From NCBI GenBank assembly GCA_027532555.1, contig JAPZTJ010000009.1, forward strand, positions 186,001-250,000: a stretch of DNA of 64,000 nt. Direction: 5' to 3'. Below, piece by piece: positions 45,813 through 57,471 of the stretch. The first letter of the stretch is position 1, and the number at the start of each line of letters is the position of its first letter. Origin of the DNA: Aquidulcibacter sp. (GTDB lineage: Bacteria; Pseudomonadota; Alphaproteobacteria; Caulobacterales; Aquidulcibacteraceae). The notes under the pieces were generated by a model that saw only the letters and a list, made by a program, of their open reading frames with translations, was not told the origin of the DNA and ran no database searches. A program made the translations under genes and the position numbers.

Positions 45813-48800
45813 ATGAAATTGTCAAGAAAATTTCTAACAAATACAGTAGCAAGTTTAGCGCTGGGTTTAGGTTTTACCACGGGTGGGTCTGCGATCGCGC
45901 TGGTTACGCCGTCTACGGTCACGCCGGCCTCGGTCGTCGATAGCTCAAATTCGCGCCCCTATTGGGTTGGGCTTGCCATCCGTAACGAAGCGGGGAGTGG
46001 CGGTGGCACGTGTACGGGCTTGTTGATAAATCCTCGAACAGTTTTGTTTGCGGCACATTGCGTCGACGAGCTTAGCCCATCTGCCTTTGACGGCAATTCA
46101 CGTGGCAATCGTGCACAAGTTGGCTACACCACGGAGGCCACGTTCGGGCGCACCAACCTTCGCAATTGGCTTTTTGGGCAGGACTTTATGGTGCCAGCTG
46201 GAGACGGGCGCACCATGGTTTCGTCTACCATGGTCTGGTTTGATCCACGCTCGAGGTTTGGGTCTGAGGCCGATCCAAATGCAGGCGCGTTTTTGCCTGC
46301 GGACATCGCTTTGGCCGGCTTTAATACCCCGACTGAATTATTGGGTCGGGATGGCCAAAATGGCATCGGGCTTTTGTTCTCTCAAGTTAACGGCATCGTT
46401 CCGGTGACTATTGGCGGCTATGGAGCCTCTGGAAATGGGTTAACCGGTGCACGCACATCGGGGTCCTTGGAAGAAAGCTTCTTCCGTCGTCTTGGGCAAA
46501 ACGTTCTCGACTTTCTGGGTGACGAGCGCGCCTTAAGCATCGGCATTTATGGCCAAGCGATCGCCGACATTTCCGACCCTACTGGCCTGCGCTATCAAGA
46601 CATGTACTGGATGGATTTTGATAATCCGAATTTTGCAACCCAGCCGTTTTCCTCCAGTGTGACGCGTACGGCGTCCAATACCCTCGATTACAACACTTTG
46701 GGTGGTCGAGCTGTGGCCGGGGAAGCGATCACTGCGCAAGGTGACTCAGGCTCACCTTTGATCACCTCGGTATTTGGCCGTGACGTTTCTCTGGGTGTGT
46801 TAAGCCAAGGCAGTCGCGTGTTTTTTGACTCGGTTGGCAACCCAAATGATAATTTTGTATTTCCCCAAACCTTTTCCAACTACGGCTCTATGGCGGGCTA
46901 TAATCCACTCTTTTTGTATTGGGACCAGATTCTTATCAACAACCCGTACAAATATGTGACGACACGAGCCGGCGACGGCGAATGGACAGACAGCACGCGC
47001 TGGACCCAAGAATTGGACCCGCTCTATTTTACGCTTGGCGCGGGCAATACCTTGGTGAATGCGGTGCCAACCACTGCGGCCTTGGGCTTCAGCGCTGCTG
47101 CGCCTGACTTCGGAACCGTCAACCCCAATCCGGTCCCACCCGCGACCTGTGCGTTTTTGAGTAACTGCCCCACGACGGGCGGAAAAACCGATCCAGTCGT
47201 ATCATCGGCATTGGCAACTCAAACATTTGCTGGAAATCGCTTGAGCGTGTTTGATGAAGCAGGTGATGTGGATCACGGCTCCACCTATTCCGGGGAGATT
47301 AGCGGCTTGACCGCAGTGGCTCAAACGGCTTCCAGCACCGTCTCTTTGGGGCAAGTCAGCGCCACCCAAGTTGCCAATGATGCGGCTCCGATCATTGGCC
47401 AAGCCATCAACGAGGCGCAAACGACGAAGGCTTGGACAGCCGGTCGTCTAGCCCTTAATTCCGGTGCGCTAACAGGGGTTGGCTCAAGCGGTTTCACACC
47501 GAATAACACCGATGGCGTGGCAGGCTTGCAAAACTCCACACGCTATTTCGAAGTCAATTTGCGCGCCGCTGGCACCACGTCGATGACAGGCGTCACTGCT
47601 ACGATCGACCGCCTCAACGTTCGTGGGGCGCAGTCTGGCCTTAACATTAAAGTGGGCAGTCGCCTCACTACGCTGATCTCATCCTTTGTCGACGCGGGGA
47701 CGCTCAACGTCGATGGCGTCTTCGCGCCCCGCCAACTTAATGTTTTGGGTGGGACTGTTTCTGGGTCCGGCACCATTTTAACCCAATCCGGCGTCCTCGT
47801 TGCCGGGGGTATTTTGAGCCCAGGCGCGGTCGGCGGTGTCGGCACGTTGTCTGTCACCGGGGGTGCAGGGTTTGGTGGCACGGGTATGCTCGGCATTGAT
47901 TTCGCCGGCCTTACATCGGCAGACCGACTAAATGTCACCGGCAATCTCGTACTCGGCGGTGGCTTTGCCGCGAACTTCCTGAATGGCTATGTGCCAGACT
48001 TTGGCACCAGCTGGACGATTGCATCGGCCACAGGCACGACCAGCGGCAGCTTTGCCATGATTGCATCGAACCTGCCCGGCGTCTTGCGGGCAACGCCACG
48101 TGTGGTTGGCAAGGATGTTTTGGTCGACATCACGGCCTTGCCTTACGCGACCTTTGCTGCGTGTGCCAATGTCCAATGTTCCAGCTTGGCAACGCTCCTT
48201 GATAGCAGCCGCGCCAGCAATTACAGCGCCTTGGCTTCAATCTACCGCTATTCAGATCGTTTGAACGCGGCAGAAGCGGCCAATTTCTTGCGATCCTTGA
48301 CCCCATGGGACAATGGGCTCGCCGCCCAATCCATGTTGCGGACATCCGAATCCATGAGTGCGATGGTGATGGGCCGCGTTGCTCAAGTGCGCCAGACTGG
48401 CGCGCAAGGGGCCAATTGGGGCGGTGTGCAAATGGCTGCGATCAGCAGTGGCACGGGCGTCATGACCGACGCGGGCGATGTTCTGCCGGTATCGAGCGGC
48501 TCTAGCTCCATGAAACCAGGTTGGAGTGCATTTGGTGAGGTGCGGGGCTTGCGGGCGAATGCTGAGGCCCAGCAAGGTTTTGTGGGCGCACGCACGGAAA
48601 CAGTGACCGGGCTTGTCGGGGTCGACTACACCCAGAAGAACTATGTTCTGGGTGCGGCCCTTCATCTAGCCAATGGCACCAGCAAGCTGTCCAATCGTGG
48701 CGCCAAGACGAAGTCTGACGCTGTTGCTGTGTCGGTTTACGGCAGCGTGTCTGGGCCCGTTCTTGCCTTGGATGCCTATGCATCACGCGGCGGCGGTAAC

Positions 48801-49331
48801 TTGGACATGACCCGGGCTGCTGGCCCCTTGGCCGCATCTGGTTCCACCGACAGCACCTTAACCAGCTTTGGGGCGGCGCTTAGTGCCACCAATAAGACAA
48901 GCTGGGGTTCATATGTGCCCAGCGTGTCGATGGCTTATGATAAGGCTGAAATCGATGCTTACCGTGAGTCCGGCCCCATTGGTTTGAGCATTGGGGAGCG
49001 CACCGTGGAATCAATGGTCGCGCGATTGGGCGTGACGGCCTATGGCGATTTTGGCACTGCCGAGACGATTAAGCCGTGGGTTCGGGTCGCAGTTGCGCAT
49101 GACTTCCAAGCGTCCGACACCGGTGCAGCCGGTTTGGGCTTTGCCTCCGCGGCGGGTGGGGCTGTAGCCAATGTTGCCGGCCTCAGCCAAGATGAGTCAT
49201 GGGGCGAGCTTGGACTTGGCGTTGAGGCGAAGGTGAAATCGGCTACCTTGGGCCTTAGCTATGAGACCACCATTGACCGCACCGATGTGCGCGTTGAGCA
49301 AGTGCGCGCCCGCGTTCGCGTCACTTTCTAA
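45813..49331 (+). CDS. Autotransporter with trypsin-like serine protease passenger
   Basis: 1172 residues from ATG 45813 with GGGGAAG upstream. Signal peptide (TVASLALGLGFTTGGSAIA). S1-type protease domain: His in LFAAHCVD (about 82), Asp in PADIALAGF (about 164), Ser in AQGDSGSPL (about 312). Next a Ser/Thr/Gly-rich beta-helix stalk with autotransporter-associated repeats (LNVLGGTVSGSGTI, LSPGAVGGVGTLSVTGG) to about residue 880, then an outer-membrane beta-barrel domain ending RVRVTF, with the terminal Phe required for assembly. Probably displays or releases a protease at the cell surface. It is flanked by its own promoter and terminator. Confidence 0.92.
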   Translation: MKLSRKFLTNTVASLALGLGFTTGGSAIALVTPSTVTPASVVDSSNSRPYWVGLAIRNEAGSGGGTCTGLLINPRTVLFAAHCVDELSPSAFDGNSRGNRAQVGYTTEATFGRTNLRNWLFGQDFMVPAGDGRTMVSSTMVWFDPRSRFGSEADPNAGAFLPADIALAGFNTPTELLGRDGQNGIGLLFSQVNGIVPVTIGGYGASGNGLTGARTSGSLEESFFRRLGQNVLDFLGDERALSIGIYGQAIADISDPTGLRYQDMYWMDFDNPNFATQPFSSSVTRTASNTLDYNTLGGRAVAGEAITAQGDSGSPLITSVFGRDVSLGVLSQGSRVFFDSVGNPNDNFVFPQTFSNYGSMAGYNPLFLYWDQILINNPYKYVTTRAGDGEWTDSTRWTQELDPLYFTLGAGNTLVNAVPTTAALGFSAAAPDFGTVNPNPVPPATCAFLSNCPTTGGKTDPVVSSALATQTFAGNRLSVFDEAGDVDHGSTYSGEISGLTAVAQTASSTVSLGQVSATQVANDAAPIIGQAINEAQTTKAWTAGRLALNSGALTGVGSSGFTPNNTDGVAGLQNSTRYFEVNLRAAGTTSMTGVTATIDRLNVRGAQSGLNIKVGSRLTTLISSFVDAGTLNVDGVFAPRQLNVLGGTVSGSGTILTQSGVLVAGGILSPGAVGGVGTLSVTGGAGFGGTGMLGIDFAGLTSADRLNVTGNLVLGGGFAANFLNGYVPDFGTSWTIASATGTTSGSFAMIASNLPGVLRATPRVVGKDVLVDITALPYATFAACANVQCSSLATLLDSSRASNYSALASIYRYSDRLNAAEAANFLRSLTPWDNGLAAQSMLRTSESMSAMVMGRVAQVRQTGAQGANWGGVQMAAISSGTGVMTDAGDVLPVSSGSSSMKPGWSAFGEVRGLRANAEAQQGFVGARTETVTGLVGVDYTQKNYVLGAALHLANGTSKLSNRGAKTKSDAVAVSVYGSVSGPVLALDAYASRGGGNLDMTRAAGPLAASGSTDSTLTSFGAALSATNKTSWGSYVPSVSMAYDKAEIDAYRESGPIGLSIGERTVESMVARLGVTAYGDFGTAETIKPWVRVAVAHDFQASDTGAAGLGFASAAGGAVANVAGLSQDESWGELGLGVEAKVKSATLGLSYETTIDRTDVRVEQVRARVRVTF

Positions 49332-49351
49332 CCAGCCTCACGTGTCAGGCG

Positions 49352-49384
49352 GCCAAGCCTAGGGTAATGAACTCTAGGCTTGGC
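49352..49384 (+). terminator. Hairpin after the autotransporter gene
   Basis: Perfect 11-bp stem GCCAAGCCTAG / CTAGGCTTGGC with an 11-base loop, 20 bases after the stop codon. No T-run, so possibly Rho-assisted. Confidence 0.6.
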
Positions 49385-49466
49385 ACCGGAGAGCCATGGG
49401 CTTGCCAAGCTCGGCCAGTCCATGGCAGTTTGTCCTCACTGGCCGCCTGTGTCGTTGGACTGACTG

Positions 49467-50339
49467 ATGTTTGAGCAGCAAACCCATGCCGACAAGCATA
49501 TCATCGATATCCTGATCGAGGAGCGGGCACCTAGTCTCGCGAAATCCGTCTTTTGGCCGATCATGCGGGCGTCGCTGAATAAACTGCTCGACTATGATCA
49601 AGCTGTCACGATGGCCGATACCATCGCTTCTTTGCCGGGGCTGCCAGCTCTAGAAGAAGTGGCAGAGCGCTTATCCGTTCGCACGCAGACCCATGGTTTT
49701 GACCATATTCCCAAAAGTGGGAGGTGCGTGATTGTGGCCAATCACCCCACTGGGATTGCCGATGGCATTGCTGCTTGGGATGCAATCAAGCCCATCAGGC
49801 CTGACTTGATCTTTTACGCCAATGCTGACGCCCACCGTGTTTCGGCTGGATTTACCGATGTGTTGGTGCCGGTGGAGTGGGAAGAGCACAAGCGCACGCG
49901 CGAAAAAACGCGCGAGACCCTGCGATTGACGCAAGGCGCGTTTCAAGCAGAGCGGGCTATTTTCATCTTTCCAGCCGGTCGATTGGCACGTCATGTGAAC
50001 GGCGTATTACAAGACCCAGAGTGGATGAGTTCGGCGGTTTCCATCGCCCGTAAAAACCATGCCCCGATCGTGCCTATTTATATGACGGGCCCTTGGAGCT
50101 TTTGGTTTCACTTCTTTGATAAATTCTCCAAGGAATTGCGCGATATCACGCTGTTCAAAGAGCTTTTAAACAAGAAGGGCCAGCTCTTCACCCTCACAGC
50201 CGGTCCTGCCATTCCGGCGGAGCATCTTTTAGGCGATGCCGCCGAAGTCACCCAGCATCTAAAGACCCATGTCGAAACGGTGATGCCGGACCAATCAGAT
50301 GCGCCCTTCGTACCCTTAGCAGTACCTCCAACGGATTGA
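49467..50339 (+). CDS. PlsC-like 1-acyl-glycerophosphate/lyso-lipid acyltransferase
   Basis: 290 residues. Acyltransferase motif H-x4-D in VANHPTGIADG, then FIFPAGRLAR in the place of the usual FPEGTR, and VPIYMTGP. This variant resembles the ornithine-lipid/haemolysin-like branch of the PlsC superfamily, so the acceptor may be a lipid other than lysophosphatidate. No membrane helix is evident; probably peripheral at the inner membrane. A second, canonical PlsC is at 59953. Confidence 0.82.
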   Translation: MFEQQTHADKHIIDILIEERAPSLAKSVFWPIMRASLNKLLDYDQAVTMADTIASLPGLPALEEVAERLSVRTQTHGFDHIPKSGRCVIVANHPTGIADGIAAWDAIKPIRPDLIFYANADAHRVSAGFTDVLVPVEWEEHKRTREKTRETLRLTQGAFQAERAIFIFPAGRLARHVNGVLQDPEWMSSAVSIARKNHAPIVPIYMTGPWSFWFHFFDKFSKELRDITLFKELLNKKGQLFTLTAGPAIPAEHLLGDAAEVTQHLKTHVETVMPDQSDAPFVPLAVPPTD

Positions 50340-50412
50340 ATCTCGTCCCTCACGAGGTTGGCATAGAGCAGCCTGAGTGGCTTGGCTTTCATTATGACGC
50401 GTTCCGCGCTAG

Positions 50413-52622
<2,210 letters not shown>

Positions 52623-52631
52623 CAGCGCAAA

Positions 52632-52919
52632 TCAGGCCGCCCAGCGCTTTTCGTTCAATTCGCGATCAATGGCTTGGGCAAAGTCCTGCTTGGTCAAAAC
52701 TAATTTGCCCTGGTCGGAACCCTGCTTCCCAATCTTGCGTGCGACATAGCGGTGCAATTGCCCGTCCGCGCGAATACCCGTCAACCGTTTGAGATAATTG
52801 ACTTGGGCCGATGTTGGCCGACTGACCGTGGGGGGGAGGGAATCCTGTCTGTGCGAGGGGACTACGGGCTTTGCGCGGGGGCTTTCTGCCTCCAAGGCTG
52901 GCAAAAGGGATAATTGCAT
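52632..52919 (-). CDS. Small protein of unknown function with SOS-type promoter and clamp-motif-like N-terminus
   Basis: 95 residues from ATG 52919, chosen because GAAAGGA lies 6-7 bases upstream; an ATG two codons earlier sits on that site. The N-terminus reads MQLSLLPAL; Q-L-S-L-L/P resembles the sliding-clamp-binding pentapeptide/hexapeptide (as QLSLPL at the N-terminus of Hda). A Pro/Ser-rich linker (about 15-38) leads to a helical domain SAQVNYLKRLTGIRADGQLHRYVARKIG split over two helices, ending KRWAA. No family was recognised. The promoter carries a GTTC-N7-GTTC LexA box. Convergent with proB (9-base gap). A role in the DNA-damage response is inferred from these two features only. Confidence 0.7.
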   Translation of the reverse strand: MQLSLLPALEAESPRAKPVVPSHRQDSLPPTVSRPTSAQVNYLKRLTGIRADGQLHRYVARKIGKQGSDQGKLVLTKQDFAQAIDRELNEKRWAA

Positions 52920-52944
52920 CGCCATTCCTTTCTAGACGTGCTGT

Positions 52945-52968
52945 GTTTAGCAGGAACAAGATAGGAAC
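52945..52968 (-). promoter_or_regulatory. Alphaproteobacterial LexA (SOS) box over a GCTAAAC promoter
   Basis: Minus strand: GTTCCTATCTTGTTC (52968-52954), an exact GTTC-N7-GTTC direct repeat, the established LexA target of Alphaproteobacteria. Two bases on is GCTAAAC (52951-52945), a Caulobacter-type -10 element, with TTGTTC as the -35 overlapping the first half-site. Predicted transcription start about 20 bases before the ATG at 52919. The divergent hydrolase gene starts 170 bases away and is less likely to be the target. Confidence 0.7.
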
Positions 52969-53138
52969 AAAATGCTGAGTCTGCAAGTGAAATCGACCAA
53001 TTTCGGCAAAATATACGTCCGAATATGACGTTATCTTATCACGATTCAGCAGTTTGGGTCGTTCAGACCTTGTTTCAAGACCGCAATTGGGCCTTAACCT
53101 ATTCCGAACAAGGGAATGGCGTGCACTTGGGAGCGGGC

Positions 53139-53993
53139 ATGAACGAGCATATGATAGTTAGCCATGACGGAGTGAAGACCTTCGTCGCTGATTTTGATCC
53201 AGTAGGGGCCTATACCGGCCCTCCCGTCATGTGTTTGCACGGCCTCACGCGGAACCATAAAGATTTTCTTGGGGTGATCGAACCAATTCGCCGGATGGGT
53301 CGCAGAGTACTTGCGCTTGATGTGCGGGGTCGTGGTCGTTCGGATTGGGACCCCAATCCAAGCAATTATAACCCCCTTGTCTATGCCCAAGATGTGTTGA
53401 CCATTTTGAACCGCTTGGGCCTAAAGCGGGCGGTATTTCTCGGCACAAGCATGGGCGGGATCATCACCATGCTGGTCGCCGCATTCTCCCAGTCGACAGT
53501 AGCTGGCGCAATCTTGAATGATATTGGTCCTGAAGTTGATCCAGCTGGGCTCAAGCGGATTCAGGGCTATGTAGGAAAAATCGGGCGGGCTTCTAATTGG
53601 GAAGAGGCTGCGGCCATGATTGCCGTCATTGGTGAATCCGCCTTTCCAGGCAAAGACGCTGTATTTTGGGAAGATTTTGCTCGAAAAACCTGCATTGAAA
53701 CCCCTGACGGCATCCTATTTGATTATGACCCTGCCATTGCCCAAGTCGCCAATTCTGGCGGGACCGAGGCCATCCCGACCTTGTGGGATCAATATGCGGC
53801 CTTAGCCCCTATCCCAACGGCGGTGATTCGTGGTGCGCTTTCGGATTTGTTGTCTGCCGACATTGTGGATCGGATGAAAATCGCCAAGCCTGATCTGATT
53901 ACGGCTGAGGTCCCAAATGTTGGTCATGCACCAACCTTAGAAGAACCAGAGGCTTGGACGGCGATTGAAGCTATTATTCGTCAAACAAAATAG
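53139..53993 (+). CDS. Alpha/beta hydrolase
   Basis: 284 residues from ATG 53139 with GGGAGCGG upstream; the frame is open to 53025 but without homology. Alpha/beta hydrolase fold: MCLHGLTRNHKDF (oxyanion HG), DVRGRGRSDWD, nucleophile Ser in GTSMGGIIT, and catalytic His in VPNVGHAPTLEEP. Most like the small-molecule esterase/hydrolase group; substrate unknown. Confidence 0.88.
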   Translation: MNEHMIVSHDGVKTFVADFDPVGAYTGPPVMCLHGLTRNHKDFLGVIEPIRRMGRRVLALDVRGRGRSDWDPNPSNYNPLVYAQDVLTILNRLGLKRAVFLGTSMGGIITMLVAAFSQSTVAGAILNDIGPEVDPAGLKRIQGYVGKIGRASNWEEAAAMIAVIGESAFPGKDAVFWEDFARKTCIETPDGILFDYDPAIAQVANSGGTEAIPTLWDQYAALAPIPTAVIRGALSDLLSADIVDRMKIAKPDLITAEVPNVGHAPTLEEPEAWTAIEAIIRQTK

Positions 53994-54150
53994 GCTAAAA
54001 CGCGTCCTAGCATACTGATCAACGTCAATCTTTGTAAACTTTAACGTAACCAGTTACCCGATACAACGACCCCCAGAATCTATAGCGCTGAGTTCGATCG
54101 AGGCAGGCTCGATTGATGGAGATATCAGCACTGGACCGGGGAGAGTTGTA

Positions 54151-56304
54151 ATGTTGTCTGGGCTCAATAAAGTAGCGATATCCAAAAAGCTACCAATGGT
54201 GATTGCGGGCCTTGCGGTCTTTGCTGCGGCAATGACGGGTGGTGCCGCCTACTTAAATTCTCAAAGCAACATCAATTCCGAGGTCCAACACTTACTGACC
54301 GAAACAGCAAATTCGCGAGCTGAAGCCGCGAAGGCCTTCTTCGACACCTCTGGCGCGCAAGCTAAAGAAATGGCGTCCAGCGCGATTGTTTCTTCGGCAC
54401 TAGATCGCTTCTCTGCCGCTTACGCGCAAATGGGCCCAGATGCTGAAGCGCAACTTCAAGCCATCTACATTGATCAAAACCCCAACGCCGCAGGCCAAAA
54501 GGAAAAGTGGGACGCAGCCAACAATGGCACGGCCTATGACGCCGTTCATGCGGAATTGCATCCTTGGTTGCGCAATATTCTGCGCACCAACGACTATTAT
54601 GATATCTTCTTGTTCGATGCGAACGGTCAGAACGTCTATACGGTCTTTAAAGAGCGCGACTTCGCGACCCAATTGGCGACCGGCAAGTGGAAAGATTCCG
54701 GTCTTGGCGTTCTGGTTCGCGACGTGATCGCCGCTGGTGCAAATGCCGAGCCCAAATTGGCAGACTTTAAACCTTATGCGCCTTCTGCTGATGTACCAGC
54801 TGGCTTCATCGCTGTGCCAATCAAAGGCGGGAATGGCGAGCTCAAGGGTGTGCTTGCGATCCAATTGTCGATCAACAAGCTGGATGCGGCCATGCGGCCT
54901 CAGCCAACCAATGGCAAGACGGGCGAGAACACGCTGATTGGCGAGGATTTCTTGGTACGTAACAACTCACCCCATTCGAAAGAGCCAACGATCCTGAAGG
55001 CCAAGCTGGAAAATGACCTTGTCAAGCAGGGCTTCGAAGGCAAATCCATCACCACCATCACCAATGATCCAGATGGCAATCCAGTGATATCAGCCTTTGT
55101 GCCGTTCACCACACTCGGCGCAAAGTTTGTTGTCGCTTCGGATGAAACCGTGGCCGAGGCTCAAGAGCCGCTGCGCGCCTTGGCAATCAACATCCTGTTG
55201 GCCACCCTCCTTTCCATGGGGGCTGCTGCCGCTGCAGGCTTCTTCTTCGCCCGCAGCTTGTCCAAGCCAATCGCGGACCTCACTGACAGCATGCGTACTT
55301 TGGCTGGCGGGGTGACAGACATGATGATTCCAGGCCGGGATCGTGGCGACGAATTGGGTGAAATGGCTGAAGCTGTTGAAGTCTTCCGTGAAAACGCCAT
55401 CGAACGCATTGCTCTGGAAGCAGCTGCGAGCGAAGAGACCAAGATCCAAATGCGCCGCGCAGAAGCGATTGCCTCGGCAACCCAAGCTTACGAGCAAGTT
55501 GCTGGCGACATGCTGCGGACTGTCGCTGCTGCATCGGCAGAGTTGGAAGCAACCGCTCAAGCCATGACGGCCGCAGCTGACCGCACCAACATGATGGCCT
55601 CCAGCGTGGCTGCAGCAGCAGAAGAAAGCACCGTTAGTGCCTCGACCGCTGCTGGTTCGGCTGAAAGCCTCACCACCTCGATCTCGACCATTCAGTCCAA
55701 CGTGTCTGAATCGAGCTCGGTTGCCATTGAAGCCGTGCGCTTGAGCGGTGAAGCCCAAAGTGCTGTTAGCGAATTGGCCAACTCGGCCCGCCGCATCGGC
55801 GAAGTGGTTGAACTGATCAAGGGCATTGCCGACCAAACCAACCTCTTGGCCTTGAACGCCACCATCGAAGCGGCGCGAGCCGGTGAAGCTGGCCGTGGGT
55901 TTGCCATCGTGGCGCAGGAAGTTAAAAACCTCGCCAGCCAAACCGGTAATGCGACTGAGGACATCGCCGCCCAAATCGGCTCGATCCAAGGTGCGGTCGA
56001 TGGCGCAGTCGGTGCTATGTCCCGCATCGAAGCGGTTATCACCCGCATCAACCAAAATGCTGGCATGATTGGTCAGTCGGTCGATATGCAGGCAACGGTG
56101 ACCCAAGAGATCGCCAGCGCGATCACCCAAGTGGCGGCTGCATCTCAATCGGTCGCTTCCGATGTGTCGCGTGTGACTGAGACCGCTGGTGAAACCGGTG
56201 CCGCTGCAAGCCAAGTTTTGGCCGCCAGCCGCGAACTCTCTGTCCAAGCCGCAAAGCTGGATCAAGAGACCCAAGAATTCTTGGAGCGCGTTCGCGCCGC
56301 TTAA
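54151..56304 (+). CDS. Methyl-accepting chemotaxis protein
   Basis: 717 residues. Membrane helix at about 15-35, periplasmic Cache-type sensor (about 36-340; includes [18 protein letters not shown] and [21 protein letters not shown]), second helix about 345-367 ([19 protein letters not shown]), HAMP ([19 protein letters not shown]), and a C-terminal signalling coiled coil with the conserved hairpin tip ([18 protein letters not shown] then [20 protein letters not shown]). Ends ERVRAA with no CheR/B pentapeptide. Upstream there is a GTAAC-CA-GTTAC palindrome near 54046. No other chemotaxis genes in the window. Confidence 0.94.
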   Translation: MLSGLNKVAISKKLPMVIAGLAVFAAAMTGGAAYLNSQSNINSEVQHLLTETANSRAEAAKAFFDTSGAQAKEMASSAIVSSALDRFSAAYAQMGPDAEAQLQAIYIDQNPNAAGQKEKWDAANNGTAYDAVHAELHPWLRNILRTNDYYDIFLFDANGQNVYTVFKERDFATQLATGKWKDSGLGVLVRDVIAAGANAEPKLADFKPYAPSADVPAGFIAVPIKGGNGELKGVLAIQLSINKLDAAMRPQPTNGKTGENTLIGEDFLVRNNSPHSKEPTILKAKLENDLVKQGFEGKSITTITNDPDGNPVISAFVPFTTLGAKFVVASDETVAEAQEPLRALAINILLATLLSMGAAAAAGFFFARSLSKPIADLTDSMRTLAGGVTDMMIPGRDRGDELGEMAEAVEVFRENAIERIALEAAASEETKIQMRRAEAIASATQAYEQVAGDMLRTVAAASAELEATAQAMTAAADRTNMMASSVAAAAEESTVSASTAAGSAESLTTSISTIQSNVSESSSVAIEAVRLSGEAQSAVSELANSARRIGEVVELIKGIADQTNLLALNATIEAARAGEAGRGFAIVAQEVKNLASQTGNATEDIAAQIGSIQGAVDGAVGAMSRIEAVITRINQNAGMIGQSVDMQATVTQEIASAITQVAAASQSVASDVSRVTETAGETGAAASQVLAASRELSVQAAKLDQETQEFLERVRAA

Positions 56305-56323
56305 TCTGTCAAATAGAACAGAG

Positions 56324-56358
56324 AAAAGGCCCGCTGAGCGATCAGCGGGCCTTTTTGT
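56324..56358 (+). terminator. Terminator of the chemoreceptor gene (bidirectional)
   Basis: Perfect 14-bp stem AAAAGGCCCGCTGA / TCAGCGGGCCTTTT with a 4-base loop and TTTTTG following on the plus strand; the A-run on the other side lets it serve the convergent acetyltransferase gene too. Confidence 0.92.
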
Positions 56359-56359
56359 T

Positions 56360-56905
56360 TTACGCCACCGCCAGTTGAAGGGGCGGGGTTAGGCTCTTCT
56401 GAAAGGCCATCAGTGGGATTTGGCCCTGCTGGGCCAAACTGAAGCGCTGAATAGGGCCCCTATCAGCAAAGCCCATCTTCTCCAGCAAGTGCAGGCTCGC
56501 AGGATTGTCGTGATGGGTTTCGGCCTCAATAGTGGTGAAGCGCGCTTGGCGAGTTGCCCAGTCGAGCACGGCCTCCAAGGCCTCGCTACCAAGGCCTTGA
56601 CCCCAGAACTCGGGCAAGAAGGCATACCCCAATTGAGCACAGCCCGGGCGAAGCTGGCGCAGGCCAATCTGGCCAACCACATCGCCTTCACTGTTCTCAA
56701 CCGCCCAGACAAATTCTAGACCTCGGGTCTCCGCGGCACGGATCATCAAGATCATGGCGCTGGCATGTAGGGGCGTGAATGGCTTTGGGATGGTGCACAG
56801 GCCGCGCGCCACTTCCGGTCTGTTCAACAGGTCGGCCAGTGCCAAGCAATCCTCATGCTCCAGCGGACGAAGCAATAGGCGCGGGGTCAATAAAGCTGGT
56901 GTCAT
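56360..56905 (-). CDS. GNAT family N-acetyltransferase (RimJ/RimL type) 1
   Basis: 181 residues. TPRLLLRPLEHEDC at the N-terminus, acetyl-CoA loop in LPEFWGQGLGSEAL (Q/R-x-x-G-x-G/A), and the late strand NPASLHLLEKMGFADRG. Third in a row of three overlapping GNAT genes (ATGA with the previous). Acceptor unknown. Confidence 0.88.
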   Translation of the reverse strand: MTPALLTPRLLLRPLEHEDCLALADLLNRPEVARGLCTIPKPFTPLHASAMILMIRAAETRGLEFVWAVENSEGDVVGQIGLRQLRPGCAQLGYAFLPEFWGQGLGSEALEAVLDWATRQARFTTIEAETHHDNPASLHLLEKMGFADRGPIQRFSLAQQGQIPLMAFQKSLTPPLQLAVA

Positions 56906-57471
56906 GGCCTCGGTCTCCTTTCTGCTTCCGCGATGTCGCGACGCATCACTTGCGTGGGTGAAGTTTTGCCGGTTGCTAAGACGCTCATCCCGCGAATCGC
57001 ATCGACCTTGTAGAAGCCAAGTTTTTCAAGCACGTGACCAGATTGTGTGTTTGCCGTGGCAAAACCAGCCACTAAATAGACAGGATTGAGGTCCTCGATA
57101 GCGGCCGCGATCAAAGCTTTCCCCGCTTCGGTTGCAAATCCCTGACCCCAGTAAGGAACGCCCAGCCAATAGCCGAGTTCCCAGGCAGAGCTGCCATCGA
57201 GCGTCATTCGGTCCATCCAATGCAGACCCATCGCACCGACAAAGCCGTCTACCTTATGCTCAATCGCAAATACGTAGTCTTCTTGACCAGCCCAGAGTTC
57301 TTGTTGTTTCTTCAACCACTCTTCGCCATCTTCTTGGCGGTAGGGGTGGGGCATGCGGGACAGATTGCCCGATACACGAAGATCATTGGCCAAGCATACG
57401 ATGCGGGCCAGGTCCGTCATTTGCATTGGGCGCAGAATCAATCTTTCAGTCGCGATAATTTGGCGCATCAT
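56902..57471 (-). CDS. GNAT family N-acetyltransferase (RimJ/RimL type) 2
   Basis: 189 residues: ATERLILRPMQMTDL, ELGYWLGVPYWGQGFATEAGKAL and HVLEKLGFYKVDA. Very like the next gene upstream (shared HPY..ED...WL, LGYWLG.PYWG.G.ATEAG, QSGHVLEKLGF), so the pair arose by tandem duplication. Start overlaps the previous stop by 4 bases. Confidence 0.88.
   Translation of the reverse strand: MMRQIIATERLILRPMQMTDLARIVCLANDLRVSGNLSRMPHPYRQEDGEEWLKKQQELWAGQEDYVFAIEHKVDGFVGAMGLHWMDRMTLDGSSAWELGYWLGVPYWGQGFATEAGKALIAAAIEDLNPVYLVAGFATANTQSGHVLEKLGFYKVDAIRGMSVLATGKTSPTQVMRRDIAEAERRPRP

Noticed and set aside
55090..56274. 394-codon minus-strand ORF opposite the chemoreceptor
   Set aside because: Antisense shadow; no start signal and no family features.
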